A stretch of 49,264 nucleotides of DNA from Bacteroidetes bacterium GWF2_40_14. Lineage in GTDB: Bacteria > Bacteroidota > Bacteroidia > Bacteroidales > UBA932. Under the pieces are notes generated by a model. It was not told where the DNA came from. It was given only the letters and a program-made list of their open reading frames with translations, and did no database searches. Location of the stretch: contig MEOK01000019.1 in NCBI GenBank assembly GCA_001769195.1, positions 78,499 through 127,762 on the forward strand. The letters are read 5' to 3'. This document shows, piece after piece, positions 24,085-33,524 of the stretch. The position numbers and the translations under genes were made by a program. Each line of letters opens with the position of its first letter. Position 1 is the stretch's first letter.

Positions 24085-24948
24085 ATGAATGTAAAGGATA
24101 CATTACTAATTGGAGATCAAATAATATTAAGCTTTAAAACGACAGTTCCAAAGGGTACAAAGTTCATCTTTCCTGCCCCTTCGAACCCAATTACAGAAGG
24201 AGTGGAAATTGTAGGGACACCAAAGATTGATACCCTGTCTGAGGTTAACGGGCTGTTGAATCTTGAGGCAAAAATGGTTGTAACCTCTTTTGACAGTGGC
24301 TCCTTTGTGTTGCCGAAGTTCCCGGCATACCTAAGCAAGCTCGATGGTACGATAGATACAGTATGGTTCGATGGTGGGAAGCTTGAGGTTCAGACAATAC
24401 AGATAGACACAACAACATTCAAGCCATTTGATGTTAAGGACCAGATAACCTATCCATACACCGTCAAGGAGTTCCTGCCGTGGTTTGCGATGGCAGCCGT
24501 AGTTGTATTGCTAGGATATCTTATCAGGAGATTTATTAAAAACCGGAAGCTTAAGAGGACGCTATTCGGCAAACCTGTAGTTATTGATCCTCCTCATATT
24601 GTGGCACTAAGAACACTGGAACAGATACGGGGCGAGAAACTATGGCAAAGCAATCAGGAGAAGCTATACTATACAAATATTATAGACACCCTCAGAATTT
24701 ATATTGAAAAGAGATACAACATTCAGACAATGGAGATGACCTCAAAGGAAATTCTTGATGCGCTGTCAAAAGAGAAGATAGAACCTAAGGAGTATCAAAA
24801 CCTTGGAGAACTTCTCAAATTATCTGATCTGGTAAAGTTTGCCAAGTATAAAGCTACACAGGAGGAAAACGAAAATGCAATACCTGTTGCTGTGAGATTT
24901 GTGAATGCTACATTTTTACAGGAAATGGAACAAGAAAAAGGGAGGTAG
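24085..24948 (+). CDS. BatD-like single-pass protein lacking a signal peptide
   Basis: A 287-residue protein encoded between the DUF58 and batA genes. Residues 1-125 form a beta-sandwich-like domain (D-T-L-L-I-G-D-Q-I-I-L-S-F), residues about 130-148 one membrane helix, and the rest is a basic-to-acidic cytoplasmic domain with a helical T-S-K-E-I-L-D-A-L segment. Homologues at this place in Bat operons normally carry a signal peptide so that the first domain is outside. Here the ATG starts directly at the domain, the upstream in-frame codon is the TAG of the DUF58 gene, and no alternative start with a signal is visible. Function unknown. Confidence 0.8.
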   Translation: MNVKDTLLIGDQIILSFKTTVPKGTKFIFPAPSNPITEGVEIVGTPKIDTLSEVNGLLNLEAKMVVTSFDSGSFVLPKFPAYLSKLDGTIDTVWFDGGKLEVQTIQIDTTTFKPFDVKDQITYPYTVKEFLPWFAMAAVVVLLGYLIRRFIKNRKLKRTLFGKPVVIDPPHIVALRTLEQIRGEKLWQSNQEKLYYTNIIDTLRIYIEKRYNIQTMEMTSKEILDALSKEKIEPKEYQNLGELLKLSDLVKFAKYKATQEENENAIPVAVRFVNATFLQEMEQEKGR

Positions 24949-24949
24949 T

Positions 24950-25936
24950 ATGTTTTTTGAATATCCGAATTTACTCTATTTAGAATTATTTCTAATTCCG
25001 GTTTTAACCCTCTACATATGGAGAGAGATAAAAGGTTCTGTACCGGCGATACGATTGTCTACATCTGCTCCATGGAGCGGAAAGGGAGGGCAATACAAAA
25101 AAATACTGAGACACCTCTCTTTCCTGTTCAAGTTTATTATGTTTGCGGCATTAATTGCAGCAATTGCCAGACCCCGCTCATCGCAGGATTTTGAGAAGGT
25201 AAACACAGAAGGCATTGACATTGTTTTTGCTCTTGATATCTCTACTAGTATGCTTGCCCGCGACTTCAAACCCGACAGGATAAGTGCTGCAAAGGATATT
25301 GCTATAGAGTTCATTGCGCAACGTCCCAATGACAGGATGGGAGTTGTTGTTTTTGCAGGTGAAAGTTTTACGCAATGTCCACTTACGACTGACAGAGCAA
25401 CTCTAATCAATCTGATGAAGGAGATTGAGACGGGACTGATTGAAGATGGAACCGCAATAGGCAATGGTCTTGCAACAGCAGTTGCCAGGCTTAAAGATTC
25501 ACAGGCAAAAAGCAGAGTGATAATACTTTTGACTGACGGGGTTAACAACAGGGGAGAAATTGCTCCGCTAATGGCAGCAGAAATTGCCAAGACATATGGC
25601 GTTAGGGTATACACAATTGGTGTGGGCGCAATGGGAATGGCTCCGTATCCTGTTATGACACCATTTGGAGTTGATGTACAGCAGATGCAGGTGGAGATAG
25701 ACGAACCCCTCTTGCAACAGATTGCCAACGATACAGGCGGAAAGTATTTCAGAGCCACCGATAATACAAAGCTGCTTGAGATTTACGGGGAGATAAACAA
25801 GATGGAGAAGAGCAGGACAGATGTGGATTCATTCCCAATATACAAGGAACTTTTTATGATTTTTGCCTTGATTGCTCTTTTTGCCCTTGCCCTTGAGGTT
25901 ATTTTCAGACTTTTTGTTTCACGTAGAATACCATAG
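24950..25936 (+). CDS. batA: BatA, VWA-domain membrane protein
   Basis: I place the start at the ATG at 24950, 4 bp after a good Shine-Dalgarno GGAGG (24941-24945), which is unusual in this phylum. An upstream frame extension to 24905 overlaps the previous gene and looks spurious. The 328-residue protein has two N-terminal helices, a VWA domain with the complete MIDAS motif D-I-S-T-S-M, then T-D-R-A-T and L-T-D-G-V-N-N, and a C-terminal helix (F-M-I-F-A-L-I-A-L-F-A-L-A-L). BatA and BatB are inner-membrane VWA proteins of the Bacteroides aerotolerance operon. Exact role unresolved. Confidence 0.93.
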   Translation: MFFEYPNLLYLELFLIPVLTLYIWREIKGSVPAIRLSTSAPWSGKGGQYKKILRHLSFLFKFIMFAALIAAIARPRSSQDFEKVNTEGIDIVFALDISTSMLARDFKPDRISAAKDIAIEFIAQRPNDRMGVVVFAGESFTQCPLTTDRATLINLMKEIETGLIEDGTAIGNGLATAVARLKDSQAKSRVIILLTDGVNNRGEIAPLMAAEIAKTYGVRVYTIGVGAMGMAPYPVMTPFGVDVQQMQVEIDEPLLQQIANDTGGKYFRATDNTKLLEIYGEINKMEKSRTDVDSFPIYKELFMIFALIALFALALEVIFRLFVSRRIP

Positions 25937-25939
25937 AAT

Positions 25940-26941
25940 ATGTTACAGTTTGCACAGACACAATATTTATTGCTGATACTTGTAATACCTTTCCTGTTTC
26001 TCTTTTACGCTTTATCCAGAAGAGGCAGAAGAAAGAGGCTGGAAAAGTTCGGACAAAAAGAGGTTATTGAAAGCCTTATGCCTACAGTTTCCAGAAGCCG
26101 GGGCTGGATAAAATTGTCTATATTCTCTTTGGGATTATTCTTTTTCGCTCTTGGACTTGCCAGACCACAATTAGGTGCAAAACTTAAGGAGGTAGAAACC
26201 AAGGGGGTAGAGATTATGATTGCACTAGATGTTTCAAACTCTATGCTTGCAGCAGATTACTCGCCAAACAGACTGGAAAGAGCCAAACTGGCAATTTCAC
26301 GCCTTGTAGACAAGTTGAATGAGGATAGGATTGGATTGATTGTCTTTGCAGGACAGGCTTATGTTCAATTGCCTATAACAACTGACTATGTCTCTGCAAA
26401 AATCTTCCTCAACAACATAAACAGTGAGTCGGTCCCGGTACAGGGAACAGCTCTGGCTGAGGCAATCAACGCAAGTATCAAGAGTTTCAGTCTGGACAGC
26501 AAGAACAGCAGAGCAGTCATTCTTATCACAGACGGAGAGAATCACGAAGATGATCCTGTTAGTGCCGCAAAAACTGCAAATGACCTTGGTGTAAAGATCT
26601 TCACGCTTGGTATAGGTTCAGATACAGGGAAACCTATACAGATGCCAGGAGGCGAATTGCTCAGGGACAAGGACGGGAACATAGTGGTTACAAAACTGGA
26701 CCAGGAGACACTTGCAAAAGTTGCCGAAGCAGGGGGTGGAGTTTTTGTAAGAGCAGGCAACAGCGATTTCGGGCTGGATGCTATAGTGGACAAAATTCAC
26801 AACATGGACAAACAGAACTACAAGTCAGTCGTTTTTGAAGACTTTGATGAGCAGTACATGTACTTTTTTGCAATTGCTCTATTCTTCTTTCTGCTGGAAT
26901 TTATAATTTTGAACAGAAAAGGTAAAATATTTTTTAAATAG
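25940..26941 (+). CDS. batB: BatB, VWA-domain membrane protein
   Basis: A 333-residue paralogue of BatA, 3 bp downstream of it. Two N-terminal helices (about 7-25 and 55-75) precede a VWA domain with the MIDAS motif D-V-S-N-S-M, a threonine in T-T-D-Y, and I-T-D-G-E-N-H-E-D-D. A C-terminal helix ends the protein in a basic tail. It is probably a partner of BatA in a large membrane complex together with the TPR proteins BatC and BatE. Family knowledge, not shown here. Confidence 0.93.
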   Translation: MLQFAQTQYLLLILVIPFLFLFYALSRRGRRKRLEKFGQKEVIESLMPTVSRSRGWIKLSIFSLGLFFFALGLARPQLGAKLKEVETKGVEIMIALDVSNSMLAADYSPNRLERAKLAISRLVDKLNEDRIGLIVFAGQAYVQLPITTDYVSAKIFLNNINSESVPVQGTALAEAINASIKSFSLDSKNSRAVILITDGENHEDDPVSAAKTANDLGVKIFTLGIGSDTGKPIQMPGGELLRDKDGNIVVTKLDQETLAKVAEAGGGVFVRAGNSDFGLDAIVDKIHNMDKQNYKSVVFEDFDEQYMYFFAIALFFFLLEFIILNRKGKIFFK

Positions 26942-26950
26942 CAGATACAT

Positions 26951-27655
26951 ATGAGAGGTTTTATATTGACGATAATTTTTGCTTTTTTAATAAATACAGC
27001 CTGGTCACAGGTGGAAAAGGGAGAGATTCGTTCCGGAAATTCTGCCTATAAAAAAGGAAACTATCAGAAGGCAGAGATAGATTACAGGAGAGCTCTTGAG
27101 AGGAGTCCAAATTCCATTCAGGCCAAGTACAATCTGGGTAATGCTTTGTACAAGCTCAACAATGCTCCTGAGGCGGAGAAAGTTTTGGCTCCGGTTGCAG
27201 ATTCTGTCATAGACAAGGGTATGAAGGCAGATGTTTTCCATAATATTGGCAACTTTAACCTTGCTCAAAAAAAATACAAGGAGTCGGTTGATTCATACAA
27301 AAACTCATTAAGGATACGTCCCGGTGACATGCAGACAAAATCGAACCTTGCATACGCGCAAAAAATGCTGAAGAACGAACAGGACAAACAGAAAAAAGAC
27401 CAGAACAAGGACCAGAACAAAGACCAGGACAAGGACGACAAGAAGGACCAGAACAAAGATCAAAACAAAGACCCAAATAAAGACCAGAACAAGGAGAATA
27501 AAGATAAACAGCAGCAACCCCCCCCTAAAATAACCCCTCAGGCTGCTCAGCAGATGTTGCAAGCAATACAGAACAAGGAGAAAGAGACACAGGAGAAGGT
27601 GAACAAAGAGAAAGTAAAGGTACTGGAAGGCAGACAGAAAGAGAAGAATTGGTAA
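26951..27655 (+). CDS. batC: BatC, TPR protein with charged low-complexity tail
   Basis: A 234-residue exported protein with a signal peptide (1-19). TPR repeats span residues about 25-130 (A-Y-K-K-G-N-Y-Q-K-A-E-I-D-Y, A-K-Y-N-L-G-N-A-L-Y-K-L, S-Y-K-N-S-L-R-I-R-P-G-D). A tail of K-D-Q-N-type repeats (about 135-185) follows, then a Gln/Pro patch and a charged helix. The repeated DNA includes a run of eight C at 27518-27525 coding for prolines. BatC is thought to scaffold the Bat complex in the periplasm. Confidence 0.88.
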   Translation: MRGFILTIIFAFLINTAWSQVEKGEIRSGNSAYKKGNYQKAEIDYRRALERSPNSIQAKYNLGNALYKLNNAPEAEKVLAPVADSVIDKGMKADVFHNIGNFNLAQKKYKESVDSYKNSLRIRPGDMQTKSNLAYAQKMLKNEQDKQKKDQNKDQNKDQDKDDKKDQNKDQNKDPNKDQNKENKDKQQQPPPKITPQAAQQMLQAIQNKEKETQEKVNKEKVKVLEGRQKEKNW

Positions 27656-27675
27656 AGAATAATATAGAAAATAAT

Positions 27676-29493
27676 ATGATAGGAATGTATCTTAAAAGGG
27701 TGATGTTGCTTCTGGGCTCTGTTGTGATAAGCATAGCATGTATGGCCCAGGGTGCTTTTACTGTTGATGCTCCAAGGGTTGTTGAACTTGACGAGAGTTT
27801 CAGGCTTGTCTTCACTGCAAACTCGGAGCCGACAAGCTTTAATCCTCCTGCTTTTTCGGGATTTGACGTGCTGGCCGGCCCATCTGCCTCTACAATGAGC
27901 AGTACGCAAATTATCAACGGAAAAAGAACCGAAAGTTTTCAGGTGAGTTACACATATGTTCTACAACCAAAATCGGTGGGGAAATTTACAATTCCTGCAG
28001 CATCTGTAGTCATTGGCGGGAAAGGGTATACATCAAACCCTATAACAATAGAAGTTGTAAAGGGAGATGGAAATGCGGCAGGTAATTCCGAACGGTCTGC
28101 ACAGGCTACCGGAAACGTATCGGGTGACGATATCTTCATGCGGATGGGCATTAGCAAGGGAAGGGTTGTAAAAGGAGAGAGTCTTGTAGCAACCTTGAAG
28201 ATTTATACCAAGGTTCCTATAGCAGGATTCGAAAACGTAAAGTTCCCTACTTTCAATGGATTCTGGAGTCAGGAGATCGAGACCCCGTCGAACATAGAGT
28301 TTGTAAGAGAAACAGTAAATGGCAAGATATATGATGCCGCAGTATTGAGAAGATATATGCTTGTTCCTCAACAAACAGGAAGTCTGGCTGTTGAGCCATC
28401 GGAGATGATATGTCTTATTCAGATAAAATCACCAGCCGGCGGAGGCCAAAGATCTGTTTTTGACGATTTTTTTGAAAGTTACCAGACTGTAAAGAAGAGA
28501 ATAACAGCTCCAGGAATACATATTATGGTAGATGCTTTGCCTCCAGGGGCTCCTGCAACATTTGCCGGCGGTGTGGGTGACTTCAAAATGTCGGCAAAAC
28601 TATCAAGAGATACCGTTCAAGCTAATGAAGCTGTATCTTTAATAGTTACGATAAGCGGGACGGGAAATATTAACCTGATTGAGGCTCCTAAAATTGAATT
28701 TCCTGCCGATTTCGAGGTCTATGATGTGAAAATTTCTGACAAAAGTAGTAAAACCAACAAAGGGGCATCCGGTATAAAGGAGTTTGAATTTCCGATAATA
28801 CCAAGGGGTTCGGGACATTTTGTACTTGGTCCGGTTAGGTTTAGTTACTATGATATATCTTCCAGGAAGTATTTAACACTCTCATCGGGAGATCTTGAAC
28901 TTAAAGTAGGAAAAGACAAAGGTGGCAATTCGGGTATGAGCTCCTCTCTCTCTCTTGGAGTGAACAAACAGGCTGTAAAAAGTCTTACAAACGATATAAG
29001 ATACATACATACAGGACTATCCCACCTCAAAAGAGGAAACCAGTTTTTTGTGGCATCATTTACATTCTACGCCCTTCTGGCAATTATAATTTCTCTATTC
29101 TTTATTACTAACAGTTTCCTTTCAAAGAGAATCGAGAGGAACAGGGATATTGCCGGCGTTAAAAACCGCAGGGCAAATAAGGTTGCCAGAGCAAGACTCA
29201 AAACAGCTGAATCTTTTCTAAAACAAAAGCTTTATACCGGATTCTACGAAGAACTACACAGAGCAATTCTTGGGTATTGCTCAGACAAGCTTGCCTTGCC
29301 ACTCTCCGACCTGTCTAGGGAGAAGATAGCGGAATCATTAATAAAGAAGTCGGTGAAACCTGATTTGATTCAGGAACTGTTATCCCTTATTGAGGCATGT
29401 GAGTATGCCCGTTACGCACCTGACCCGGGAGGTGTGGAGATGGACAAAAATTATTCAAGGGCAATGAGACTTATTTCAGATCTGGAGGTATAA
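27676..29493 (+). CDS. batD: BatD, oxygen-tolerance membrane protein
   Basis: I choose the ATG at 27676, giving M-I-G-M-Y-L-K-R-V-M-L-L-L-G and a normal signal peptide. An upstream TTG at 27649 would overlap batC, and an ATG at 27685 is also possible. The protein of about 605 residues has repeated Ig-like domains (about 30-430, BatD family pattern with S-F-N-P-P-A-F-S-G-F and S-Y-T-Y-V-L-Q-P-K-S-V-G), a membrane helix near 460-485, and a helical cytoplasmic domain with a Y-A-R-Y-A-P ending. It follows BatC and precedes BatE by 2 bp, completing the operon core. Confidence 0.9.
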   Translation: MIGMYLKRVMLLLGSVVISIACMAQGAFTVDAPRVVELDESFRLVFTANSEPTSFNPPAFSGFDVLAGPSASTMSSTQIINGKRTESFQVSYTYVLQPKSVGKFTIPAASVVIGGKGYTSNPITIEVVKGDGNAAGNSERSAQATGNVSGDDIFMRMGISKGRVVKGESLVATLKIYTKVPIAGFENVKFPTFNGFWSQEIETPSNIEFVRETVNGKIYDAAVLRRYMLVPQQTGSLAVEPSEMICLIQIKSPAGGGQRSVFDDFFESYQTVKKRITAPGIHIMVDALPPGAPATFAGGVGDFKMSAKLSRDTVQANEAVSLIVTISGTGNINLIEAPKIEFPADFEVYDVKISDKSSKTNKGASGIKEFEFPIIPRGSGHFVLGPVRFSYYDISSRKYLTLSSGDLELKVGKDKGGNSGMSSSLSLGVNKQAVKSLTNDIRYIHTGLSHLKRGNQFFVASFTFYALLAIIISLFFITNSFLSKRIERNRDIAGVKNRRANKVARARLKTAESFLKQKLYTGFYEELHRAILGYCSDKLALPLSDLSREKIAESLIKKSVKPDLIQELLSLIEACEYARYAPDPGGVEMDKNYSRAMRLISDLEV

Positions 29494-29495
29494 TT

Positions 29496-30251
29496 ATGAA
29501 AAGAGCAATATTTCTTTTTTATTTCTGTGTCGTTTTATCGTCAATGAACGCACAAACACCCAAAGAACTTTGGGCAAGTGCAAACAATCTGTATTCCAAG
29601 GCACAATATGCCGATGCCTTGCAGGGCTATCTTAAAATTGAGGAGTCGGGCTATGCTTCAGAATCGCTTTTCTATAATCTGGGCAACTGCTACTTCAAGC
29701 TTAACGAGATTGGAAAGTCGATTCTCTATTACGAAAAGGCTCTCAAACTCAATCCTTCTAATGAAGATCTTTTAAACAACCTGAGTCTGGCAAAGGACTT
29801 TTCTCTAGACAAAATTGAAGAGGTCCCGGATTTTATACTTAAGACATGGATAGAGAATATCAACTACTCATTCTCATCAGATACATGGAGCTATTTTGCA
29901 TTAATATTTTTTGCTGCAACAGCGTTTTTGCTGCTTAACTTCAGGTTCGGTTCAAGTTCAAGGTTGCGCAAAATATCATTCTTTCTTGCAATTGCCTCTG
30001 TTTTACTTGGCTTGCTGGCTGGATATTTTTCTCTTATCCAGAGATACAGGTACACACTTAAGAATACAGCAATAGTTATGAAGCCGGTGAGTACCGTGAG
30101 AAGTTCTCCGGACGACTCAGGCAAGAGCCTTTTTATTCTTCATGAGGGTACAAAACTTGAGCTTCTGGAGGAGATTGGGGACTGGAAGAGAATCGAACTT
30201 GCAGATGGAAGACAAGGCTGGATAACATCACTTGACATTGAGGTCATATAA
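29496..30251 (+). CDS. batE: BatE, TPR and SH3-domain membrane protein
   Basis: A 251-residue protein with a signal peptide (1-19). TPR repeats cover about 25-105 (L-F-Y-N-L-G-N-C-Y-F-K-L, I-L-Y-Y-E-K-A-L-K-L-N-P), two membrane helices lie at about 130-150 and 162-182, and a C-terminal bacterial SH3 domain (about 195-250) contains V-R-S-S-P-D-D-S-G and W-I-T-S. It is the last gene of the Bat operon. Its final 24 bp overlap the 3' end of the convergent M28 peptidase gene. Confidence 0.9.
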   Translation: MKRAIFLFYFCVVLSSMNAQTPKELWASANNLYSKAQYADALQGYLKIEESGYASESLFYNLGNCYFKLNEIGKSILYYEKALKLNPSNEDLLNNLSLAKDFSLDKIEEVPDFILKTWIENINYSFSSDTWSYFALIFFAATAFLLLNFRFGSSSRLRKISFFLAIASVLLGLLAGYFSLIQRYRYTLKNTAIVMKPVSTVRSSPDDSGKSLFILHEGTKLELLEEIGDWKRIELADGRQGWITSLDIEVI

Positions 30252-31793
30252 ACCATCCCTTGAGAGCAAATTGTCCAGATTTGCAAGGTTGTACAGAACA
30301 ATGGCCATTACAACTGCTGTATGGTTCATATAAACAGGGATGCTCATATTGTATGTATCTCTCTCGGTATGCCATATTTCTGAATAATTGAAGTCGTAGC
30401 CTTTTGGGTCAGCTGTGCCGAAACTTATTGCAGGAACTCCGTTAATCGCAAAATATGCATGGTCAGACCCCCCGCCTGAGGTAGGTTTTGGCCTGGGTTC
30501 ACCACTTCTTTTGTTTAGTTTGAAAGGAAATTCTTTGTTTATCCTGTCAAGCGGTTCGCAAACCTTCTCAAAATCAGTGTACATTGCCGGAGGAACTGTA
30601 ATGCTGTTGGCTACTGTCGGGCCACCATCACGGTTGAAGTAGTTAGATATTTTGTCAAGCTTGTCCATATTGTTTTGCACCCAGAATTTTGAACCCCACA
30701 AGCCAAACTCTTCGCCGGCCCAAAGACAGAAAAGGATTGTTCTTTTTGGCTTACCGCCGGCTGCCATTATCAATCTGGCCGCTTCAAGATTAGGAGCGAC
30801 TCCTGTTCCGCAGTCAACTGCTCCTGTTGCCACATCAAAGGCATCGAGGTGTCCGCCGCTCATTACATATTCGTCAGGAAACTCGCTTCCTCTTATTATC
30901 CCAATTACGTTATGGTATTTTACGGGACCGGGCTTGAAATGGTTCCTTATATCAAATTCCAGCATGAAATACACTCTCTCTTTAACCTTCTGTTCAATTA
31001 TCCGGAACTGATGCTCGTCCAGTTTGATATCGGGACAGGTGGGCAGAGAATCGAAACTCATATATTCGATGTTCTTCCTGTCATATAATGCCCTTACAGG
31101 CAACTTTGAAGATTGGATGATACCGAGAATGCCAGCCTCTCTCATCTGTTTGTAGAAGAGAGCAGGTGAATCCTTTAGTGCCTTAAGAGGTTTTTGCTCT
31201 TTTTTGGGATATGCCTTGTTTAACTTGGTAATTGAATCATTATATCTGCTAATGTCAAGATTTTCTTCAATAATCAGTCCTCTTTCAACATCGGCATATT
31301 CTGAAAAGTCTACCGGCCAACCTTCATTCTCTCCGGTAATCAGTACCCAGGCACCATTCAGTTTGCCTTTAACCCTGTCAAATTCTGCCTGATTCTTTGG
31401 TTCCATTAATACATGGCCCCTTTGAACTCCTTTGGTGCCAGATGTGTATGAAGGAGTTGCAAAGTGAAGAATAAATCCCTCATCACTCAACATCCTCCCA
31501 AACCATGGCCCTCTGTTAAAACCAACTGGAAGAGAACCTACCTCCTGAACCTCAACCTCCATTCCCCATTTTTTAAATAAACCCGCTGCCCAGTAGGTAG
31601 CATTCTCATATGCATCAGAACCAAGCAATCTGCCACCAATCCTGTTTGAGAGCACATCGAGGTGATCCATTGTTCTGTTGTCAGTATTGCCTGTTTCAAT
31701 AATTTTGTCTTCAACACTCTTATCCTGAGCAAGCACTGGTGATAGAGAAAGCAAAGAGTAGAGCAAGAATAAATTAAGAAAAGATATTTTCAT
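30228..31793 (-). CDS. Secreted M28-family zinc peptidase
   Basis: A 521-residue exported enzyme with a signal peptide (1-22). A PA-like inserted region (about 120-240) is followed by the M28 zinc domain: His315 and D317 in G-G-H-L-D, bridging Asp327 in V-D-C-G-T-G, the Glu pair at 361-362 in W-A-G-E-E-F-G, a further Asp in N-R-D-G-G-P, and a distal His in I-W-H-T-E-R-D. It is a dipeptidase or aminopeptidase of the plasma-glutamate-carboxypeptidase-like branch, and probably feeds peptide nutrition. It is convergent with batE, overlapping it by 24 bp. Confidence 0.92.
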   Translation of the reverse strand: MKISFLNLFLLYSLLSLSPVLAQDKSVEDKIIETGNTDNRTMDHLDVLSNRIGGRLLGSDAYENATYWAAGLFKKWGMEVEVQEVGSLPVGFNRGPWFGRMLSDEGFILHFATPSYTSGTKGVQRGHVLMEPKNQAEFDRVKGKLNGAWVLITGENEGWPVDFSEYADVERGLIIEENLDISRYNDSITKLNKAYPKKEQKPLKALKDSPALFYKQMREAGILGIIQSSKLPVRALYDRKNIEYMSFDSLPTCPDIKLDEHQFRIIEQKVKERVYFMLEFDIRNHFKPGPVKYHNVIGIIRGSEFPDEYVMSGGHLDAFDVATGAVDCGTGVAPNLEAARLIMAAGGKPKRTILFCLWAGEEFGLWGSKFWVQNNMDKLDKISNYFNRDGGPTVANSITVPPAMYTDFEKVCEPLDRINKEFPFKLNKRSGEPRPKPTSGGGSDHAYFAINGVPAISFGTADPKGYDFNYSEIWHTERDTYNMSIPVYMNHTAVVMAIVLYNLANLDNLLSRDGLYDLNVK

Positions 31794-31810
31794 GTTTAGC
31801 GAAATTTATA

Positions 31811-31818
31811 CAAAAATA
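31811..31818 (-). promoter_or_regulatory. -7 element for the M28 peptidase gene
   Basis: CAAAAATA on the plus strand is TATTTTTG on the minus strand, matching TAnnTTTG 17 bp before the ATG at 31793. No -33 partner is evident. On the other strand TAAATTTT at 31885-31892 is a near match for the divergent gene at 31967. Confidence 0.4.
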
Positions 31819-31966
31819 ATCATTTAAAGCATAATTTTTTATTTCCCGCAGAAATTATTTACTTTAGCAAATTAAATGCTGAGTTAAATTTTAATAATCT
31901 TTAATGGTAGGGTATTTACCCCGGAAATCGGTTAAGAAATATATCTACAAAAAAACATTTCGAAAT

Positions 31967-32341
31967 ATGAAAAAATTATTCTTAATCTTGTTATTTATAA
32001 CAGAATTCATGATTGTTGGAAAAGCCTGTGATATCAAACTGGTTGTTACCGGAGAAAAAAAAGATACTTACAAAGCAGAAGATGTCATAGTTATTAATGT
32101 GACAGTAACATATATCCACCGGATATGTGAACTTGAGCTCTCTGATACCAGAATAACATGTACCGGAATGAAAATTGTTGACGCAACCGAGTGGAAAGAG
32201 ACTCAACCCGGGACATTTACAAAGGATTTAAAGGTAAGGTTATTGCAGGATGGCAATCCCGATGCATCATTGAAAATTATCAGAAAATGCAGTGCTGATG
32301 GAGGAATCGGATTATTAAAGATTAAAAAGTCGGATAAATGA
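31967..32341 (+). CDS. Small exported four-cysteine protein
   Basis: I place the start at the ATG at 31967 because it opens a normal signal peptide (M-K-K-L-F-L-I-L-L-F-I-T). A longer frame from 31904 adds unlikely basic sequence. The 124-residue product has a predicted cleavage near residue 20 and a beta-rich mature part with Cys21, Cys54, Cys65 and Cys108, which could form two disulfides or bind a cluster. I do not recognise the family. Its TGA overlaps the ATG of the following outer-membrane barrel gene (ATGA), so the two are translationally coupled. It begins the unit that encodes the ten-cluster polyferredoxin. Confidence 0.72.
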   Translation: MKKLFLILLFITEFMIVGKACDIKLVVTGEKKDTYKAEDVIVINVTVTYIHRICELELSDTRITCTGMKIVDATEWKETQPGTFTKDLKVRLLQDGNPDASLKIIRKCSADGGIGLLKIKKSDK

Positions 32342-33504
32342 AGAAGAGGATACTCATCTTTGTCTTGATTTTGTTTTCAATCTCAGATTTGTCTGCACAA
32401 TGGGAGTGCCCAAGTCTTCTGGGTGCCTCACTTAAACCAATAGGAAAAAGCAAAATTTTCTGGGGTTCGGAAATTACCGCAGGTGCAGGCTATCTTAATA
32501 ATAATGCCATTTTCAACAGTATGGGATTAATAGGCCTGGACAGGTCAGGTAAAAAGTGGACCATTTATGCAGAAGGCGGATATAAATTTTGGGATATTTA
32601 TGATTTGGACACCAAGCAGAATTTAAAAAACTTTCATTTAGGCATAAGGGAGCTGCTGTTCCAATACAAGAGCAGGTACGGTAAGTTTACAGCCGGAATC
32701 CAGTCAGCAAGGCTGGATGATTATTTTCTTCTTAATGAAAGGATTCTGGGATTGAATTATAAGTATTCCAGTGGTTCCTGGTCCTTGAATTTTACAGGAG
32801 GTACAGTAATGAAGGCCTTTGCAAGAAACGGCACTTTCTGTGCTGTTGGTTACCTCTACGACATTGTGCCGGGAAGGGAGATAGCCTTACTTGGCAACAA
32901 ACCGGGGCAGACCAACCTTGTTGCGGCAACACTTAAATTCTCTCCTTTAAGGTTTATTGATCATGCCGGTCTTGCTCTCTATTATGAATTTGGCTCGTGG
33001 GTGGAAAAGCCACTTTTTACAGGAGGGCTCTTTGCCAGTTTTGCTTTGCCCGGAGGTATATCTTTTAATCCGGAAATCCTATACCAGTCAGCCAATGACA
33101 ATAATGCAATTATATATCTTCTTTCACTGGAAAAACTTATCACCGGAGAAAAATTAAGAACAACCATCAATATGCGTTATTCCGGCTTTTCACCGCTGGA
33201 TGAAAGTGCGAAAATTCTGAACTCTTTCAGTAATATGTTTGCAGGGAATGTTTTACGACTAGATTCGGGCGACTTGCCTTTTATTCAGACAAGTCTGAAA
33301 TTCTCGGTACCACCTGTAAGGACACATTTAAAAATACAGTATACAGCACAAACAAGAAAAAATGCCATGCAGGAATTCGATGTGGAGCTGGGGAAGAAAT
33401 TTAAGAAGCATCTTCAGATTAATGCAGTAGGAGCCATGGTTAAAAGCCCTCTGTTGGAAAAACGGGCAATTCTTGGACGGATAGAATTCCGATTTTATTT
33501 TTAA
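32338..33504 (+). CDS. Predicted outer-membrane beta-barrel protein
   Basis: A 388-residue protein with a signal peptide (1-21, ending L-S-A-Q). The mature part alternates short amphipathic strands rich in Gly and aromatic residues (A-G-A-G-Y-L, Y-A-E-G-G-Y-K-F, L-A-L-Y-Y-E-F-G-S-W). It ends in R-I-E-F-R-F-Y-F, a classic C-terminal aromatic barrel signature. I do not recognise a named family. It is coupled to the small cysteine protein gene (4-bp overlap) and lies 20 bp before the polyferredoxin gene. That context suggests it may form a conduit or docking site for the Fe-S protein. Inference only. Confidence 0.72.
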   Translation: MKKRILIFVLILFSISDLSAQWECPSLLGASLKPIGKSKIFWGSEITAGAGYLNNNAIFNSMGLIGLDRSGKKWTIYAEGGYKFWDIYDLDTKQNLKNFHLGIRELLFQYKSRYGKFTAGIQSARLDDYFLLNERILGLNYKYSSGSWSLNFTGGTVMKAFARNGTFCAVGYLYDIVPGREIALLGNKPGQTNLVAATLKFSPLRFIDHAGLALYYEFGSWVEKPLFTGGLFASFALPGGISFNPEILYQSANDNNAIIYLLSLEKLITGEKLRTTINMRYSGFSPLDESAKILNSFSNMFAGNVLRLDSGDLPFIQTSLKFSVPPVRTHLKIQYTAQTRKNAMQEFDVELGKKFKKHLQINAVGAMVKSPLLEKRAILGRIEFRFYF

Positions 33505-33524
33505 ACCTCATACATTTCAGCAAA

